39,556 bases of DNA from NCBI GenBank assembly GCA_900322095.1, contig ONYS01000010.1, forward strand, positions 1 to 39,556, given 5' to 3'. A program made the position numbers and the translations under genes. Shown one piece after another: positions 23,173 to 32,320 of the stretch. This stretch comes from an uncultured Prevotella sp. Lineage in GTDB: Bacteria; Bacteroidota; Bacteroidia; Bacteroidales; Bacteroidaceae. The first letter of the stretch is position 1. Each line of letters opens with the position of its first letter. Under the pieces are notes generated by a model that was not told the origin of the DNA, searched no databases, and was given only the letters and a program-made list of their open reading frames with translations.

Positions 23173-23970
23173 TTATCTTTTTTCTGATCTTTTCGTGCAA
23201 ATAATCTGGTTGCAGAATTCCAGGTTAATATAGGAGTACTTGTTCCACCCTGCCTTGGAGAGTCCGTAGACGTAGAACTTGCGCAAGCGCTCCAGCTGAC
23301 TGTCGACATAGTCCTTGATGGCCTTGTCGCGGTATTTCTTGTCGCGATACGTGGGCAGCTGTCCGATATTGACGATGTGGTCGCCCACTCGCGGAACGAT
23401 CTCCACCGAGTAGTCCGGCAGGATGTTGACCTGCTCTATCTGATTGCGCCAGAGGTCGCTCTCGTTGATGGCCTTGGCCAGAGGCGAGACGTAGCGCGTG
23501 GCATACGAGCGGCTGATGTTGCCTGTGGCAATGATCAGGTCGGAGGTGTAGCGCGAGTTAGGCATCACGCAATCGTTGTCGTCCACATAGTAGTCCTGTC
23601 CGTTGTCGCTCTTGATACGCACCACGGGCATGCGCTGCGTCACCCAGATATCCACCGTCCCGTCCATCGTCTTGGAGCATTCGGCCTTCTTGATAAACGC
23701 GCTCTGCTCGAGCATCTGCTCTATCTCACGGCCGTTGACCGCGCTCAGCGGCTTGCCCATAGGCTGCAGTTCCGACGAGTCCAGACGTTTTTTCACCTCG
23801 GCGGTTGTGATGAAGCCGTTGGTGACCTCGTCCTGAATGTAGATATTCACCTTCCGGCATATCAGAGCGCTCTCGTCGGGCTTGTTGAAAGCCGTCACAG
23901 CCGCCACCAGATAACCACCGACAATGACATCCACCGTGCAAAGAAGAATTTTCTTCCAATTGAATCGCAT
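23173..23970 (-). CDS. ftsQ: Cell division protein FtsQ (DivIB)
   Basis: FtsQ is a bitopic membrane protein that links early and late divisome proteins. The 265-residue product has a short basic cytosolic tail, one membrane helix near residues 8-28 (ILLCTVDVIVGGYLVAAVTAF), then a periplasmic POTRA-like domain (VNIYIQDEVTNGFITTAEVK) and an FtsQ domain. Sequence is weakly conserved in this family, so position between murC and ftsA is the main support. It begins 30 bp after murC. Confidence 0.88.
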   Translation of the reverse strand: MRFNWKKILLCTVDVIVGGYLVAAVTAFNKPDESALICRKVNIYIQDEVTNGFITTAEVKKRLDSSELQPMGKPLSAVNGREIEQMLEQSAFIKKAECSKTMDGTVDIWVTQRMPVVRIKSDNGQDYYVDDNDCVMPNSRYTSDLIIATGNISRSYATRYVSPLAKAINESDLWRNQIEQVNILPDYSVEIVPRVGDHIVNIGQLPTYRDKKYRDKAIKDYVDSQLERLRKFYVYGLSKAGWNKYSYINLEFCNQIICTKRSEKR

Positions 23971-24000
23971 GGCAATACTCGCGAACTTAGACCGACCTTA

Positions 24001-25383
24001 TTATTTCTCTTTCTGCTCGATGAGCTTGGCAATCTGCGGCACGTAGTCGTCGAGATTGCCTGCGCCGAGAATCTCGAGCACGTCGAAGTCGCGGCTCTTC
24101 ACGAAATTGAGCACGTCGTCCTTCTTGATCATCTGCTTCTCGATGCCGGGGCGAAGGTTGTCGTAGATCAACTCGCTCGTCACGCCCGGTATGGGCTGCT
24201 CGCGGGCGGGATAGATCTCGGTGAGAATCACCTCGTCGAACATGCTCAGAGCCTCAGCGAAATCCTTGTAGAAGTCACGTGTACGGGTATAGAGATGCGG
24301 CTGGAAGATGACGGTGATCTTTCTGTCGGGATAGAGCTCGCGCAGAGAGCGGGCGCTGGTCATGATCTCCTTGGGGTGATGACCGTAGTCGGAGAGCAGC
24401 ACGTGGCGCTGGTTGCGAATCTTGAAGTCGAAGCGACGCTCCACGCCGTGATAGGTCTCCATGCCGTATTTGATTTCCTCGGCCGTGCAGCCGTTGAGCT
24501 GTGCCATAGCCATTGCGGCCACGCCGTTCTCCACGTTGATAGGAATGGGCTGGCCGAGCTGAACATTGGCGATATTGCCGAGGGGAGAAACGAAGTCGAA
24601 GGTGATTTCGCCCTTCTCGATTCTCACGTTCTCTGCATGAAAGTCGCCCTCGTTGCGGCTGTAGGTATACGTACGCACGTCGGGGCCCACATTGGGTTTC
24701 ACCTCAAGACCGGTGTGGATAATGAGTGCGCCACCCGGCTGAATGAGCTCGGTGTAGTGGCGGAAGCTCTCCAGATAGGCCTCCTTCGTGCCGTAGATGT
24801 CCAAATGGTCGGGGTCGGTGGCGGTGATGACCGTCATCCAGGGACGCAACCAATGGAAAGAGCGGTCGAACTCATCGGCCTCAATGACCACGAAGTCGCT
24901 CTGGTTGGACAGGATATAATTGGTTCCGTAGTTCTTCGAGATACCGCCCAGGAAGGCATTGCAGTCGAGATGACTCTGATGCATGATGTGGGCGCACATG
25001 GTGGAAGTGGTGGTCTTGCCGTGAGTGCCAGCAAAGCACAGGCCCTTGTGGGTACGCGTCAAGGTGCCCAGCACCTGTGCCCGCTTCTCTATGGTGAAGT
25101 TGCGCTCGCGGAAGTAGCAGAGTTCCTTGTGCTCAGCAGGAATGGCGGGGGTGTAAACCACGAGACACGACTTCGGGTCGCGGCAGGCGTGGGGGATCTC
25201 GTCCACGTTCTCCTCGTAGTGGATGAGCATACCTTCCTTCTCCAACTGGCTGGTAAGAGCAGAAGGAGTCTTGTCGTAGCCTGCCACCACAAGTCCACGA
25301 TTGATGAAATAGCGGGCGATGGCACTCATGCCAATGCCACCGGCGCCGATGAAATAAACGGCTTTAATATCTTTCAGTTCCAT
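24001..25383 (-). CDS. murC: UDP-N-acetylmuramate--L-alanine ligase
   Basis: MurC adds L-alanine to UDP-MurNAc with ATP, the first amino acid of the stem peptide. The 460-residue protein has the Mur ligase fold: an N-terminal Rossmann motif FIGAGGIGMSAIAR (residues 11-24), the ATP loop GTHGKTTTS (119-127) and VVIEADEFDRSF. The first 20 bp overlap the 3' end of murG, so translation is probably coupled. Confidence 0.97.
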   Translation of the reverse strand: MELKDIKAVYFIGAGGIGMSAIARYFINRGLVVAGYDKTPSALTSQLEKEGMLIHYEENVDEIPHACRDPKSCLVVYTPAIPAEHKELCYFRERNFTIEKRAQVLGTLTRTHKGLCFAGTHGKTTTSTMCAHIMHQSHLDCNAFLGGISKNYGTNYILSNQSDFVVIEADEFDRSFHWLRPWMTVITATDPDHLDIYGTKEAYLESFRHYTELIQPGGALIIHTGLEVKPNVGPDVRTYTYSRNEGDFHAENVRIEKGEITFDFVSPLGNIANVQLGQPIPINVENGVAAMAMAQLNGCTAEEIKYGMETYHGVERRFDFKIRNQRHVLLSDYGHHPKEIMTSARSLRELYPDRKITVIFQPHLYTRTRDFYKDFAEALSMFDEVILTEIYPAREQPIPGVTSELIYDNLRPGIEKQMIKKDDVLNFVKSRDFDVLEILGAGNLDDYVPQIAKLIEQKEK

Positions 25384-26491
25384 GTTGTGCTAATTTTATA
25401 ACTTCGTCGGCGATGACGTCGGCGCTATCTTTGAGTCCCAGTTTGGCGATGTTCTGCGAGAGCGAAGCCAGTTGCTTGTCGTCGTGTACGATGGCGAGGG
25501 CCTGCTTGAGCAGCACGTCGGCTGCCTCACTGTCCTTCACGTAGACGGCGGCGTTCTTGTTCACGAGCGCCATGGCGTTCTTCGTCTGATGGTCTTCGGC
25601 CACATTGGGACTCGGTACGAGGATCACAGGCTTGCCGATAAGGCAGAACTCACTGATGGAGCTTGCACCGGCACGGCTGATGACGAGGTCGGCAGCCTTA
25701 TAGGCGGTGCCCATATCGGCGATGAAGTCCATCTGCTTCAGGTTGGGCAGCGGGCCGTAGTCGCTCAGGGCCTTCTTCATCTCCTCGTTGTAGTACTTGC
25801 CCGTCTGCCAGATAAACTGAACGTCGGGGTTGGCCTTCACCATATCGAAATGCTGACGCACGCTCTCATTGACCGTACGGGCGCCGAGCGAACCACCCAC
25901 CAGGAGGATGGTCTTCTTGTCGGGGTCAAGACCGAACTGCTTGCGGGCCTCCTGCGGCGTCAGCTTCACGTTGAGCACGTTCTGGCGCACGGGATTACCC
26001 GTCATCACAATCTTGTCTTTCGGGAAGAAGCGCTCCATGTTGTCGTAGGCCACGCAGATCTTTGCGGCCTTCTTGGCCAGGAGCTTGTTGGTCACTCCCG
26101 CATAGGAGTTCTGCTCCTGAATGAGGCACGGAATGCCTTTGGCCGCACACATGTTGAGCGTAGGACCGCTGGCGAAGCCGCCCACTCCCACAGCAGCCAT
26201 GGGCTTGAAGTCCTTGATGATGCGCTTGGCCATGCGTTCGCTCTTCCATATCTTGAACAGCACGACGACATTCTTCAAAAGGTGTTTCCTGTCGAAGCCG
26301 CAAATCGGTAGTCCTTTGATTTCATATCCAGCTGCCGGCACTCTTTGCATCTCCATCTTTCCCAAAGCTCCCACGAAGAGTATCTTCGCATCGGGACGCT
26401 TGGCCTTGATTGCATTGGCGATAGAGATAGCCGGGAAGATGTGTCCTCCCGTACCGCCGCCACTGATGATGATTCTTAATTCGTTGTCCAT
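25364..26491 (-). CDS. murG: Lipid II synthase, UDP-GlcNAc transferase MurG
   Basis: MurG transfers GlcNAc from UDP-GlcNAc to lipid I at the inner face of the membrane to make lipid II. The 375-residue GT28 protein has the N-terminal glycine-rich loop SGGGTGGHIFPAISIA and the C-terminal donor site LVGGSLGARTVNE and SRAGASSISEF. Its stop overlaps the murC start. A promoter-like TACTTTTG lies about 98 nt upstream, so transcription may restart here. Confidence 0.97.
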   Translation of the reverse strand: MDNELRIIISGGGTGGHIFPAISIANAIKAKRPDAKILFVGALGKMEMQRVPAAGYEIKGLPICGFDRKHLLKNVVVLFKIWKSERMAKRIIKDFKPMAAVGVGGFASGPTLNMCAAKGIPCLIQEQNSYAGVTNKLLAKKAAKICVAYDNMERFFPKDKIVMTGNPVRQNVLNVKLTPQEARKQFGLDPDKKTILLVGGSLGARTVNESVRQHFDMVKANPDVQFIWQTGKYYNEEMKKALSDYGPLPNLKQMDFIADMGTAYKAADLVISRAGASSISEFCLIGKPVILVPSPNVAEDHQTKNAMALVNKNAAVYVKDSEAADVLLKQALAIVHDDKQLASLSQNIAKLGLKDSADVIADEVIKLAQHGTERY

Positions 26492-26588
26492 GACTTTTTA
26501 TCTTTCTGAGCCTTCGTGTGCGGCTCTTGTTTTCTTCTTTTACGTTCTCTTTGCCCTCAAGGGGCTATGGGCGATGACGCGCCAATTG

Positions 26589-26596
26589 CAAAAGTA
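26589..26596 (-). promoter_or_regulatory. Internal -7 element upstream of murG
   Basis: TACTTTTG followed by C on the minus strand fits TAnnTTTG. It lies in a 187-bp gap between ftsW and murG, the longest but one in the cluster. No -33 TTTG is visible, and the upstream sequence is A-rich on the minus strand. Confidence 0.55.
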
Positions 26597-26678
26597 ATGA
26601 AAATCTTTCTTTTTTGGCTGTTTTTTCACTACTTTTATTTTTTTCTGTACGTTTTTCGAACTCAGACTAAAATTATAC

Positions 26679-27956
26679 TCAGCGGACATCAGCCGTCGAA
26701 GCGACTGTTTGGGCTCCACTCTGCACGCGGTTGCGGCGCTTTGCCGTACGGCTGACGCTCAATATCACACCGATATAGAGGCAGTTGATGATCGTCGACG
26801 TACCGCCTTTGCTCACGAGGGGCAGCGGCTGACCCGTGACCGGTGCCAGACCCACGGCCACCCACATGTTCATCACGGCCTGCGTGGCAAGCAGCAGGGC
26901 CAGTCCCATTGATAGGAAGGCCGGGAAGCAGTTTTCGCAGCGGTTGGCGATGTAGCGGGTTCGGAAGAGGAGGATGATGTAGAGCAAGGCGACGAATATG
27001 GCGCCGAAGATTCCCATCTCCTCTATGATGATGGCATAGATGAAGTCGGAGAAAGCCTGCGACAGGAAATCGCGCTCCACACTGTTGCCCGGTCCCTTAC
27101 CGATGATATTGGACGAGGCTATGGCGATGTTGGCATGGGCGCGCTGTGCGTCCTTGTCCAAGTCAACATCCTGCGGCGATCCCTTGAAGCCCTCCACCTG
27201 CTTGATGATTCGGGTTTTCCAGGTCGACGCACGGTGGAAGATTTTCTCCACGACGCCCTTTTCCTCTTGTTTCTGCGCCATTACCTCGGTGAGTTGCTTG
27301 TCAGGATTGGGCATCTGACTCTCGTCCTTACCAATGAGCATCACAGCGCTCAGCGCGATGACGACCACGGTGATGGTTCCACCGGCCAGCACGCGCAGGT
27401 ATTTCCACGAGACGCGGCCAATGTCCATCATCATGAAGATGACGACCGACAGCAGCGCTGCCGTAGACAGGTTCTCGAAGAAGATGAGTCCTATCACCAC
27501 GACGCCCACCACGCAGATGTATTTGAACGCGTGGTCATCGGCGCCCTTGTCGGTCTGCGTGGCACTCAGAATCTGAGCCGTCGCCAGCACCATGCTGCCT
27601 TTGGCGATCTCTGAGGGCTGGAACTGCAGACCGAGGACGGATATCCAGCGTTGGGCTCCGTTAGTGGACTGACCGACGAAGAGCACGGCCAGCAGCGAGA
27701 TAATCGAGACGGCCAAGAGCAGGAGCGTGAGGATGCGGAAGTACTTGCAATGGACGTGACTGGTGACGATGATGCCGCCCAGTCCCACCAAGAGCACTCC
27801 CACATGCTTCAATACAGGTGCCCAATAGCTGCCACCCTTATAGGTCAGCTCGGAGGAGGCGCTGAACACCTCCACCACACTGATAAGGCTCAGGAAGAGG
27901 AATACCATCCAGATTACCTTGTCGCCCTTGAATATGTTACCTACCTTCTTGAACAT
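26679..27956 (-). CDS. ftsW: Septal peptidoglycan glycosyltransferase FtsW (SEDS family)
   Basis: FtsW polymerises lipid II at the septum together with the class B PBP FtsI. The protein has about 425 residues, many membrane helices, and SEDS features: FQPSEIAKGSMV, GPGNSVERDFLSQAFSDFIYAIIIEEMGI broken over the catalytic loop, and PLVSKGGTS near the C-terminus. I chose the ATG at 27956, 8 bp after the murD stop; an in-frame ATG at 27983 would overlap murD and add MREKSLIIR. An insertion around residues 215-270, rich in charged residues, lies in the large extracytoplasmic loop. Confidence 0.94.
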   Translation of the reverse strand: MFKKVGNIFKGDKVIWMVFLFLSLISVVEVFSASSELTYKGGSYWAPVLKHVGVLLVGLGGIIVTSHVHCKYFRILTLLLLAVSIISLLAVLFVGQSTNGAQRWISVLGLQFQPSEIAKGSMVLATAQILSATQTDKGADDHAFKYICVVGVVVIGLIFFENLSTAALLSVVIFMMMDIGRVSWKYLRVLAGGTITVVVIALSAVMLIGKDESQMPNPDKQLTEVMAQKQEEKGVVEKIFHRASTWKTRIIKQVEGFKGSPQDVDLDKDAQRAHANIAIASSNIIGKGPGNSVERDFLSQAFSDFIYAIIIEEMGIFGAIFVALLYIILLFRTRYIANRCENCFPAFLSMGLALLLATQAVMNMWVAVGLAPVTGQPLPLVSKGGTSTIINCLYIGVILSVSRTAKRRNRVQSGAQTVASTADVR

Positions 27957-27964
27957 TCGTATTA

Positions 27965-29296
27965 TCAGAGATTTCTCACGCACTCCTTAAACTGCTCGCC
28001 ACGCTCTTCCATGTTGTGGAACAAGTCGAAGCTGGCGCAGCAAGGACTCAGCAGCACGGTGTCGCCGGGCTGAGCAAGCTCAGCACAAGCGTTCACGCAG
28101 TCTTTCATGTTGTGCGTATCGCGAACGGGAATACCCATGGGGTCGAAGAAGTCGTGAAGCTTCTTGTTGTCGGCACCGAGATATACGAGGCCGCGGCACT
28201 TCTGCTTCACCATATCCTTGATCTCGGTGTAGTCGTTGCCTTTGTCCTTACCACCGAGAATGAGCACCACGGGCGTTTTCATACTCTCGAGCGCATACCA
28301 GCAGGCATCCACGTTAGTGGCCTTGGAGTCGTTGACATAGAGCACGCCACGCACGGTGCAGACCTTCTCCTGACGGTGTTCCACACCGGGGAAGTCGCTC
28401 AGACTCTTGCGAATCACGTCCTGACTGATGCCGGCAATGTTGGCGGCCAGACCTGCGGCCAGCGAGTCGTAGAGGTTGTGCTTGCCGGAGAGCGAGAGCT
28501 CCTCCTGCGGCATGCTGAACGGCGCAGGATACTCCAGCTTGTACTGACCATCCTCGACATAGGCAATGGAGCCATTCTCCTTCTCTTCAGAGAACGGACA
28601 GCGCTTGGCATTGATCTCGAATTTTTCCAGTTCCTTCTTGGTCACGGGATCATCGTTCCAATAGATGAAGGCATCCTCGGGCGTCTGATTCTGCGTGATG
28701 CGCATCTTGGCATCGGCATAGTTCTCAAACTTGAAGTCGTAGCGGTCGAGATGGTCGGGGGTGATATTGAGCAGGATGGCGATGTTGGCACGGAAGTCGT
28801 ACATATTGTCGAGCTGGAATGAGCTCAGCTCTATCACATAGTAGTCATGCGGCTGCTCAGCCACCTGCAAGGCGAGACTGCGGCCGATGTTGCCGGCCAG
28901 ACCTACATCATAGCCTGCGCTCTTAAAGATATGATAGATGAGCGAGGTAGTGGTGGTCTTGCCGTTGCTGCCGGTGATGCAGATCATCTTGGAGTGGGTG
29001 TAGCGGCCAGCGAATTCAATCTCGCTGATGATGTGCGTGCCCTGCTTCATCAGTTTCTGAATCATCGGTGCTTCCTTGGGAATGCCCGGACTCTTGATCA
29101 CCTCGTCGGCATTGAGGATTTTCTCCTCGCTGTGGTGGCCCTCCTCCCACTCTATTCCGTGGTCGTTGAGAAGGGTTTTATATTTATCCTTGATGAGGGA
29201 AGTGTCGGAGACAAAAACGTCAAAACCTTCTTTCTTTGCCAGAACGGCGGCTCCGGCACCGCTCTCTCCGGCTCCCAAAACAACAATTCTTTTCAT
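27965..29296 (-). CDS. murD: UDP-N-acetylmuramoylalanine--D-glutamate ligase
   Basis: MurD adds D-glutamate to UDP-MurNAc-L-Ala with ATP. The 443-residue protein has the N-terminal nucleotide-binding start VVLGAGESGAGAA, the ATP loop ITGSNGKTTTT (107-117) and NDSKATNVDA in the C-terminal domain. It lies between mraY and ftsW in the standard dcw order. A 93-bp gap filled by a TCTAGA array separates it from mraY. Confidence 0.97.
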   Translation of the reverse strand: MKRIVVLGAGESGAGAAVLAKKEGFDVFVSDTSLIKDKYKTLLNDHGIEWEEGHHSEEKILNADEVIKSPGIPKEAPMIQKLMKQGTHIISEIEFAGRYTHSKMICITGSNGKTTTTSLIYHIFKSAGYDVGLAGNIGRSLALQVAEQPHDYYVIELSSFQLDNMYDFRANIAILLNITPDHLDRYDFKFENYADAKMRITQNQTPEDAFIYWNDDPVTKKELEKFEINAKRCPFSEEKENGSIAYVEDGQYKLEYPAPFSMPQEELSLSGKHNLYDSLAAGLAANIAGISQDVIRKSLSDFPGVEHRQEKVCTVRGVLYVNDSKATNVDACWYALESMKTPVVLILGGKDKGNDYTEIKDMVKQKCRGLVYLGADNKKLHDFFDPMGIPVRDTHNMKDCVNACAELAQPGDTVLLSPCCASFDLFHNMEERGEQFKECVRNL

Positions 29297-29316
29297 TTCG
29301 ATTTTTATTTTTTAGG

Positions 29317-29380
29317 GGGCTAGAGATTCTAGATTTTCTAAAGAATCTAGATTATCTAGAGCTTCTAGATTATCTAGCCC
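29317..29380. repeat. TCTAGA palindrome array 3 inside the dcw cluster
   Basis: The array begins GGGCTAGA and ends TCTAGCCC, which are exact reverse complements. Inside are repeated TCTAGA and TCTAGATTA units. The whole 62 bp can fold on itself. It occupies almost all of the murD-mraY gap and must be transcribed with the operon. Confidence 0.88.
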
Positions 29381-29389
29381 TTTCAATCC

Positions 29390-30661
29390 TTATCTTATTT
29401 TCAGCGTGATGATAGTGAGGGCGGCGAGGAGGATGGTGATGATCCAGAAGCGGATGGTGATCTTGCTCTCATGCTTTGGACTGTGAGGAGTCGTGATGAG
29501 ATACTTGCACTCAGGATCGAGCTGGTCGTCGGTCACACGGAAGTTGTCGTGGATAGGCGTGCGCTTGAAGATGCGCTGCTTCACGCCCTTGCGCTTGCCG
29601 AGCTTGTAATACCACACCTGCATGATCACACTCAGGCTCTCCACGAAGAAGATGCCGCAGAGGATGGGCAGGAGCAATTCCTTGTGGATGATGATGGCTC
29701 CCACGCCAATGATGCCGCCAATCGTGAGCGAACCGGTATCGCCCATGAACACCTGAGCCGGATAGGCATTGTACCAGAGGAAACCGATGAGGGCTCCCAC
29801 AAAGGCACAGAAGAACACCACCAGCTCCTGCGACCCGGGTATATACATGATGTTCAAGTAGGCGGCAAAGTTGATGTGCGAGCTCACGTAGGCCAATATG
29901 CCCAGGGCCACGCCTATGATGGCGGAGTTGCCCGCACACATGCCGTCCATACCGTCGTTGAGGTTGGCGCCATTGCTGACGGCGGTCACCACGAAAATGG
30001 TCATGATCACAAAGAGAATCCAGCCGGCGGCGTTCTTATACTTGCCACAGAAACTCATGATGCGGCTGTAGTCCAGGTTATGTCCTTTCACGAAAGGTAT
30101 CGTCGTCTTGAGCGACTTGCGGGCCTCGCTGCGGTGCTTCACCACCACCTCCTGTCCGTTTTGGCGCTCTATGGCGAGGTTCTCGTTGATCTTGGCATCG
30201 GGCGAGGCCCACAGCACCAGACCCACGATGAGTCCGATGCCCACCTGACCCACAATCTTGTATTTGCCCTTCAGGCCTTCCTTGTCGCGCTTGAAGATCT
30301 TGATGAAGTCGTCCATGCCGCCAAGCACACCCAGCCACACGGTGGTGATGATCATCAGGATGAGATAGATATTGCGCAGACGGCCCAGCAGCAGCACGGG
30401 AATCAGGATGGCCACGATGATGATGACACCGCCCATCGATGGCACGCCAATCTTCTTCACGCCGAACGGATCGATCTTGGCGTCGCGCTGGGTCTCGGTG
30501 ATCTGCTTGCTCTTGAGGTACTTGATGAAGTGCTCACCAAACCATGCCGATATGGTCAGACTCAGGATGAGCGCCAGCAGTGCACGGAAGGAGATGTAGC
30601 CCCACATGTGGGAACCGCTGATGCCATACTGCTCCAAGAATCTGAAGAGATAATATAACAT
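29390..30661 (-). CDS. mraY: Phospho-N-acetylmuramoyl-pentapeptide transferase
   Basis: MraY transfers phospho-MurNAc-pentapeptide to undecaprenyl phosphate, making lipid I. The 423-residue polytopic membrane protein has the catalytic aspartates in GGMDDFIKI and NLNDGMDGMCAGN. It is about 60 residues longer than E. coli MraY; a polar insertion near 165-205 (IERQNGQEVVVKHRSEARK) accounts for much of this. The HHH motif of other MraY proteins (PIHHH) reads PIHDN here. It lies 6 bp after murE. Confidence 0.95.
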   Translation of the reverse strand: MLYYLFRFLEQYGISGSHMWGYISFRALLALILSLTISAWFGEHFIKYLKSKQITETQRDAKIDPFGVKKIGVPSMGGVIIIVAILIPVLLLGRLRNIYLILMIITTVWLGVLGGMDDFIKIFKRDKEGLKGKYKIVGQVGIGLIVGLVLWASPDAKINENLAIERQNGQEVVVKHRSEARKSLKTTIPFVKGHNLDYSRIMSFCGKYKNAAGWILFVIMTIFVVTAVSNGANLNDGMDGMCAGNSAIIGVALGILAYVSSHINFAAYLNIMYIPGSQELVVFFCAFVGALIGFLWYNAYPAQVFMGDTGSLTIGGIIGVGAIIIHKELLLPILCGIFFVESLSVIMQVWYYKLGKRKGVKQRIFKRTPIHDNFRVTDDQLDPECKYLITTPHSPKHESKITIRFWIITILLAALTIITLKIR

Positions 30662-30667
30662 AGCTTA

Positions 30668-32122
30668 CTATTTTATGCCGAATATTTGCTTAATGACCTC
30701 ATGGTCGTCGAAGTGGTGCTTCACACCCTTAATTTCCTGATAGTCCTCATGACCCTTACCGGCCACGAGCACCACGTCGCCCTTCTGCGCCATCATGCAT
30801 GCCGTACGGATGGCTTCCTTGCGGTCGACGATGCTCACCACCTTGCGCATCTGTTCCTTGTTGAGACCGGCGAGCATATCGTTGATGATGGCCTGCGGAT
30901 CCTCGAAGCGGGGGTTATCGCTCGTGATGATTACCTTGTCGCTCTGCCTGACGGCCTCCTGAGCCATGAGCGGACGCTTGCCGTGGTCGCGGTTGCCACC
31001 GGCTCCGCACACGGTGATGACGTGTCCCTTGCCGTTGAGCACCTCGTGGATGGCACTGAGCACATTGGCCAGAGCGTCGGGCGTATGGGCGTAGTCGACG
31101 ACGGCCGTGAAGCCTTCGGGCGAATGGATAGGTTCCAGACGACCGTTGACGCTGTGGAGCGTACTGAGCACAACGAGAATATCCTCGGGCGCCTTGCCCA
31201 GCATGCGGGCGGCACCATAGACAGCGAGCAGGTTGCTCACGTTGAACTTGCCGATGAAGCGCACACCCACCTCATGACCGTCGATGTCGAGATACATTCC
31301 CTCGAAGTGCATCTCGATGATGCGGCCCTTGAAGTCGGCATCGCGCTCGATGGAATAGGTTTTCACCGTGGCCTTCGTGTTCTGCACCATGATCATGCCG
31401 TTCTTGTCGTCGGCATTGGTGATGGCGAAGGCGTCCTTGGGCAGACCGTCGAAGAACATCTTCTTGGCGTTGCGATAGTTCTCGAACGTCTTGTGATAGT
31501 CCAGATGGTCGCGGGTGAGGTTGGTGAAGATACCGCCAGCGAACTTCAGTCCGCCGATGCGCTTCTGGTGGATGGCATGGCTTGAGCACTCCATGAAGGC
31601 ATACTCGCAGCCCTCATCGGCCATGCGGCCCAGCAGCTCGTTCAGCTCTATTGGGTCGGGCGTAGTGTGGTCGGCGGGAATGGCCTCACCGTCGATATAG
31701 TTGCAGACCGTAGAGAGCAGTCCGCACTTGTGGCCCATCTTGCGGAACATATTATATAATAAGGTAGCGATAGTGGTCTTGCCGTTTGTACCCGTAACGC
31801 CCACCAGCTTCAGCCGACGGGAGGGATCGCCATAGAACAGCGTTGCCACAGGGCCCACGGCGTCCTCGGTGGAAGCCACCTGCACGTAGGTGACGCCATC
31901 CACCTTCTCCTCGGGCATATCCTCCAGCAGCACGGCTTTAGCGCCCTGCTCGATGGCCTTTCCGATAAACTTGTGACCATCCACTTGGGTTCCCTTCATG
32001 GCAACGAAAAGATGACCGTCCTTAATCTTACGCGAATCAATGTTCACGCCACTGATGTCAATGTCGTCGGCGCCGATAAAGGCGAGGGGCTTGACGTTCT
32101 TGAGCAATTCGTTCAGTCTCAT
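30668..32122 (-). CDS. murE: UDP-MurNAc-tripeptide synthetase (meso-diaminopimelate type)
   Basis: MurE adds the third amino acid of the stem peptide. The 484-residue protein has the ATP loop GTNGKTT (111-117). Its substrate motif is DNPR (402-405), the form found in enzymes specific for meso-diaminopimelate; lysine-adding enzymes differ here. The cell wall is therefore predicted to be of the DAP type. A canonical promoter lies about 95 nt upstream, in the gap after ftsI. murF, often next, is absent. Confidence 0.96.
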   Translation of the reverse strand: MRLNELLKNVKPLAFIGADDIDISGVNIDSRKIKDGHLFVAMKGTQVDGHKFIGKAIEQGAKAVLLEDMPEEKVDGVTYVQVASTEDAVGPVATLFYGDPSRRLKLVGVTGTNGKTTIATLLYNMFRKMGHKCGLLSTVCNYIDGEAIPADHTTPDPIELNELLGRMADEGCEYAFMECSSHAIHQKRIGGLKFAGGIFTNLTRDHLDYHKTFENYRNAKKMFFDGLPKDAFAITNADDKNGMIMVQNTKATVKTYSIERDADFKGRIIEMHFEGMYLDIDGHEVGVRFIGKFNVSNLLAVYGAARMLGKAPEDILVVLSTLHSVNGRLEPIHSPEGFTAVVDYAHTPDALANVLSAIHEVLNGKGHVITVCGAGGNRDHGKRPLMAQEAVRQSDKVIITSDNPRFEDPQAIINDMLAGLNKEQMRKVVSIVDRKEAIRTACMMAQKGDVVLVAGKGHEDYQEIKGVKHHFDDHEVIKQIFGIK

Positions 32123-32214
32123 ATTTCTGTTTTCTTAAATATTTTTCTGTTACTGATGCACACCCTTCGTGCGCGTACCTTACATTATATATATAGATGT
32201 CTGATTTGCGAGTG

Positions 32215-32246
32215 CAAAGTTAATCAATCCTAACACACAATGCAAA
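32215..32246 (-). promoter_or_regulatory. Internal promoter upstream of murE
   Basis: On the minus strand TTTG (32243-32246), a 20-nt spacer and TAACTTTG (32215-32222) match the Bacteroidetes -33/-7 consensus. The leader would be about 85 nt. It lies in the 198-bp gap between ftsI and murE. Confidence 0.82.
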
Positions 32247-32320
32247 TGATTGCACCATATATTTTTTCTTAGTCCGGTGTCCGACAGCCGCCTGAAATAT
32301 TCTTTTCCGCGGCCGACCGG

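Noticed and set aside
23377..25401. 674-codon open frame on the plus strand
   Set aside because: It lies antisense to ftsQ and murC, whose translations have clear motifs. Long antisense frames are expected in GC-rich genes with this codon use.
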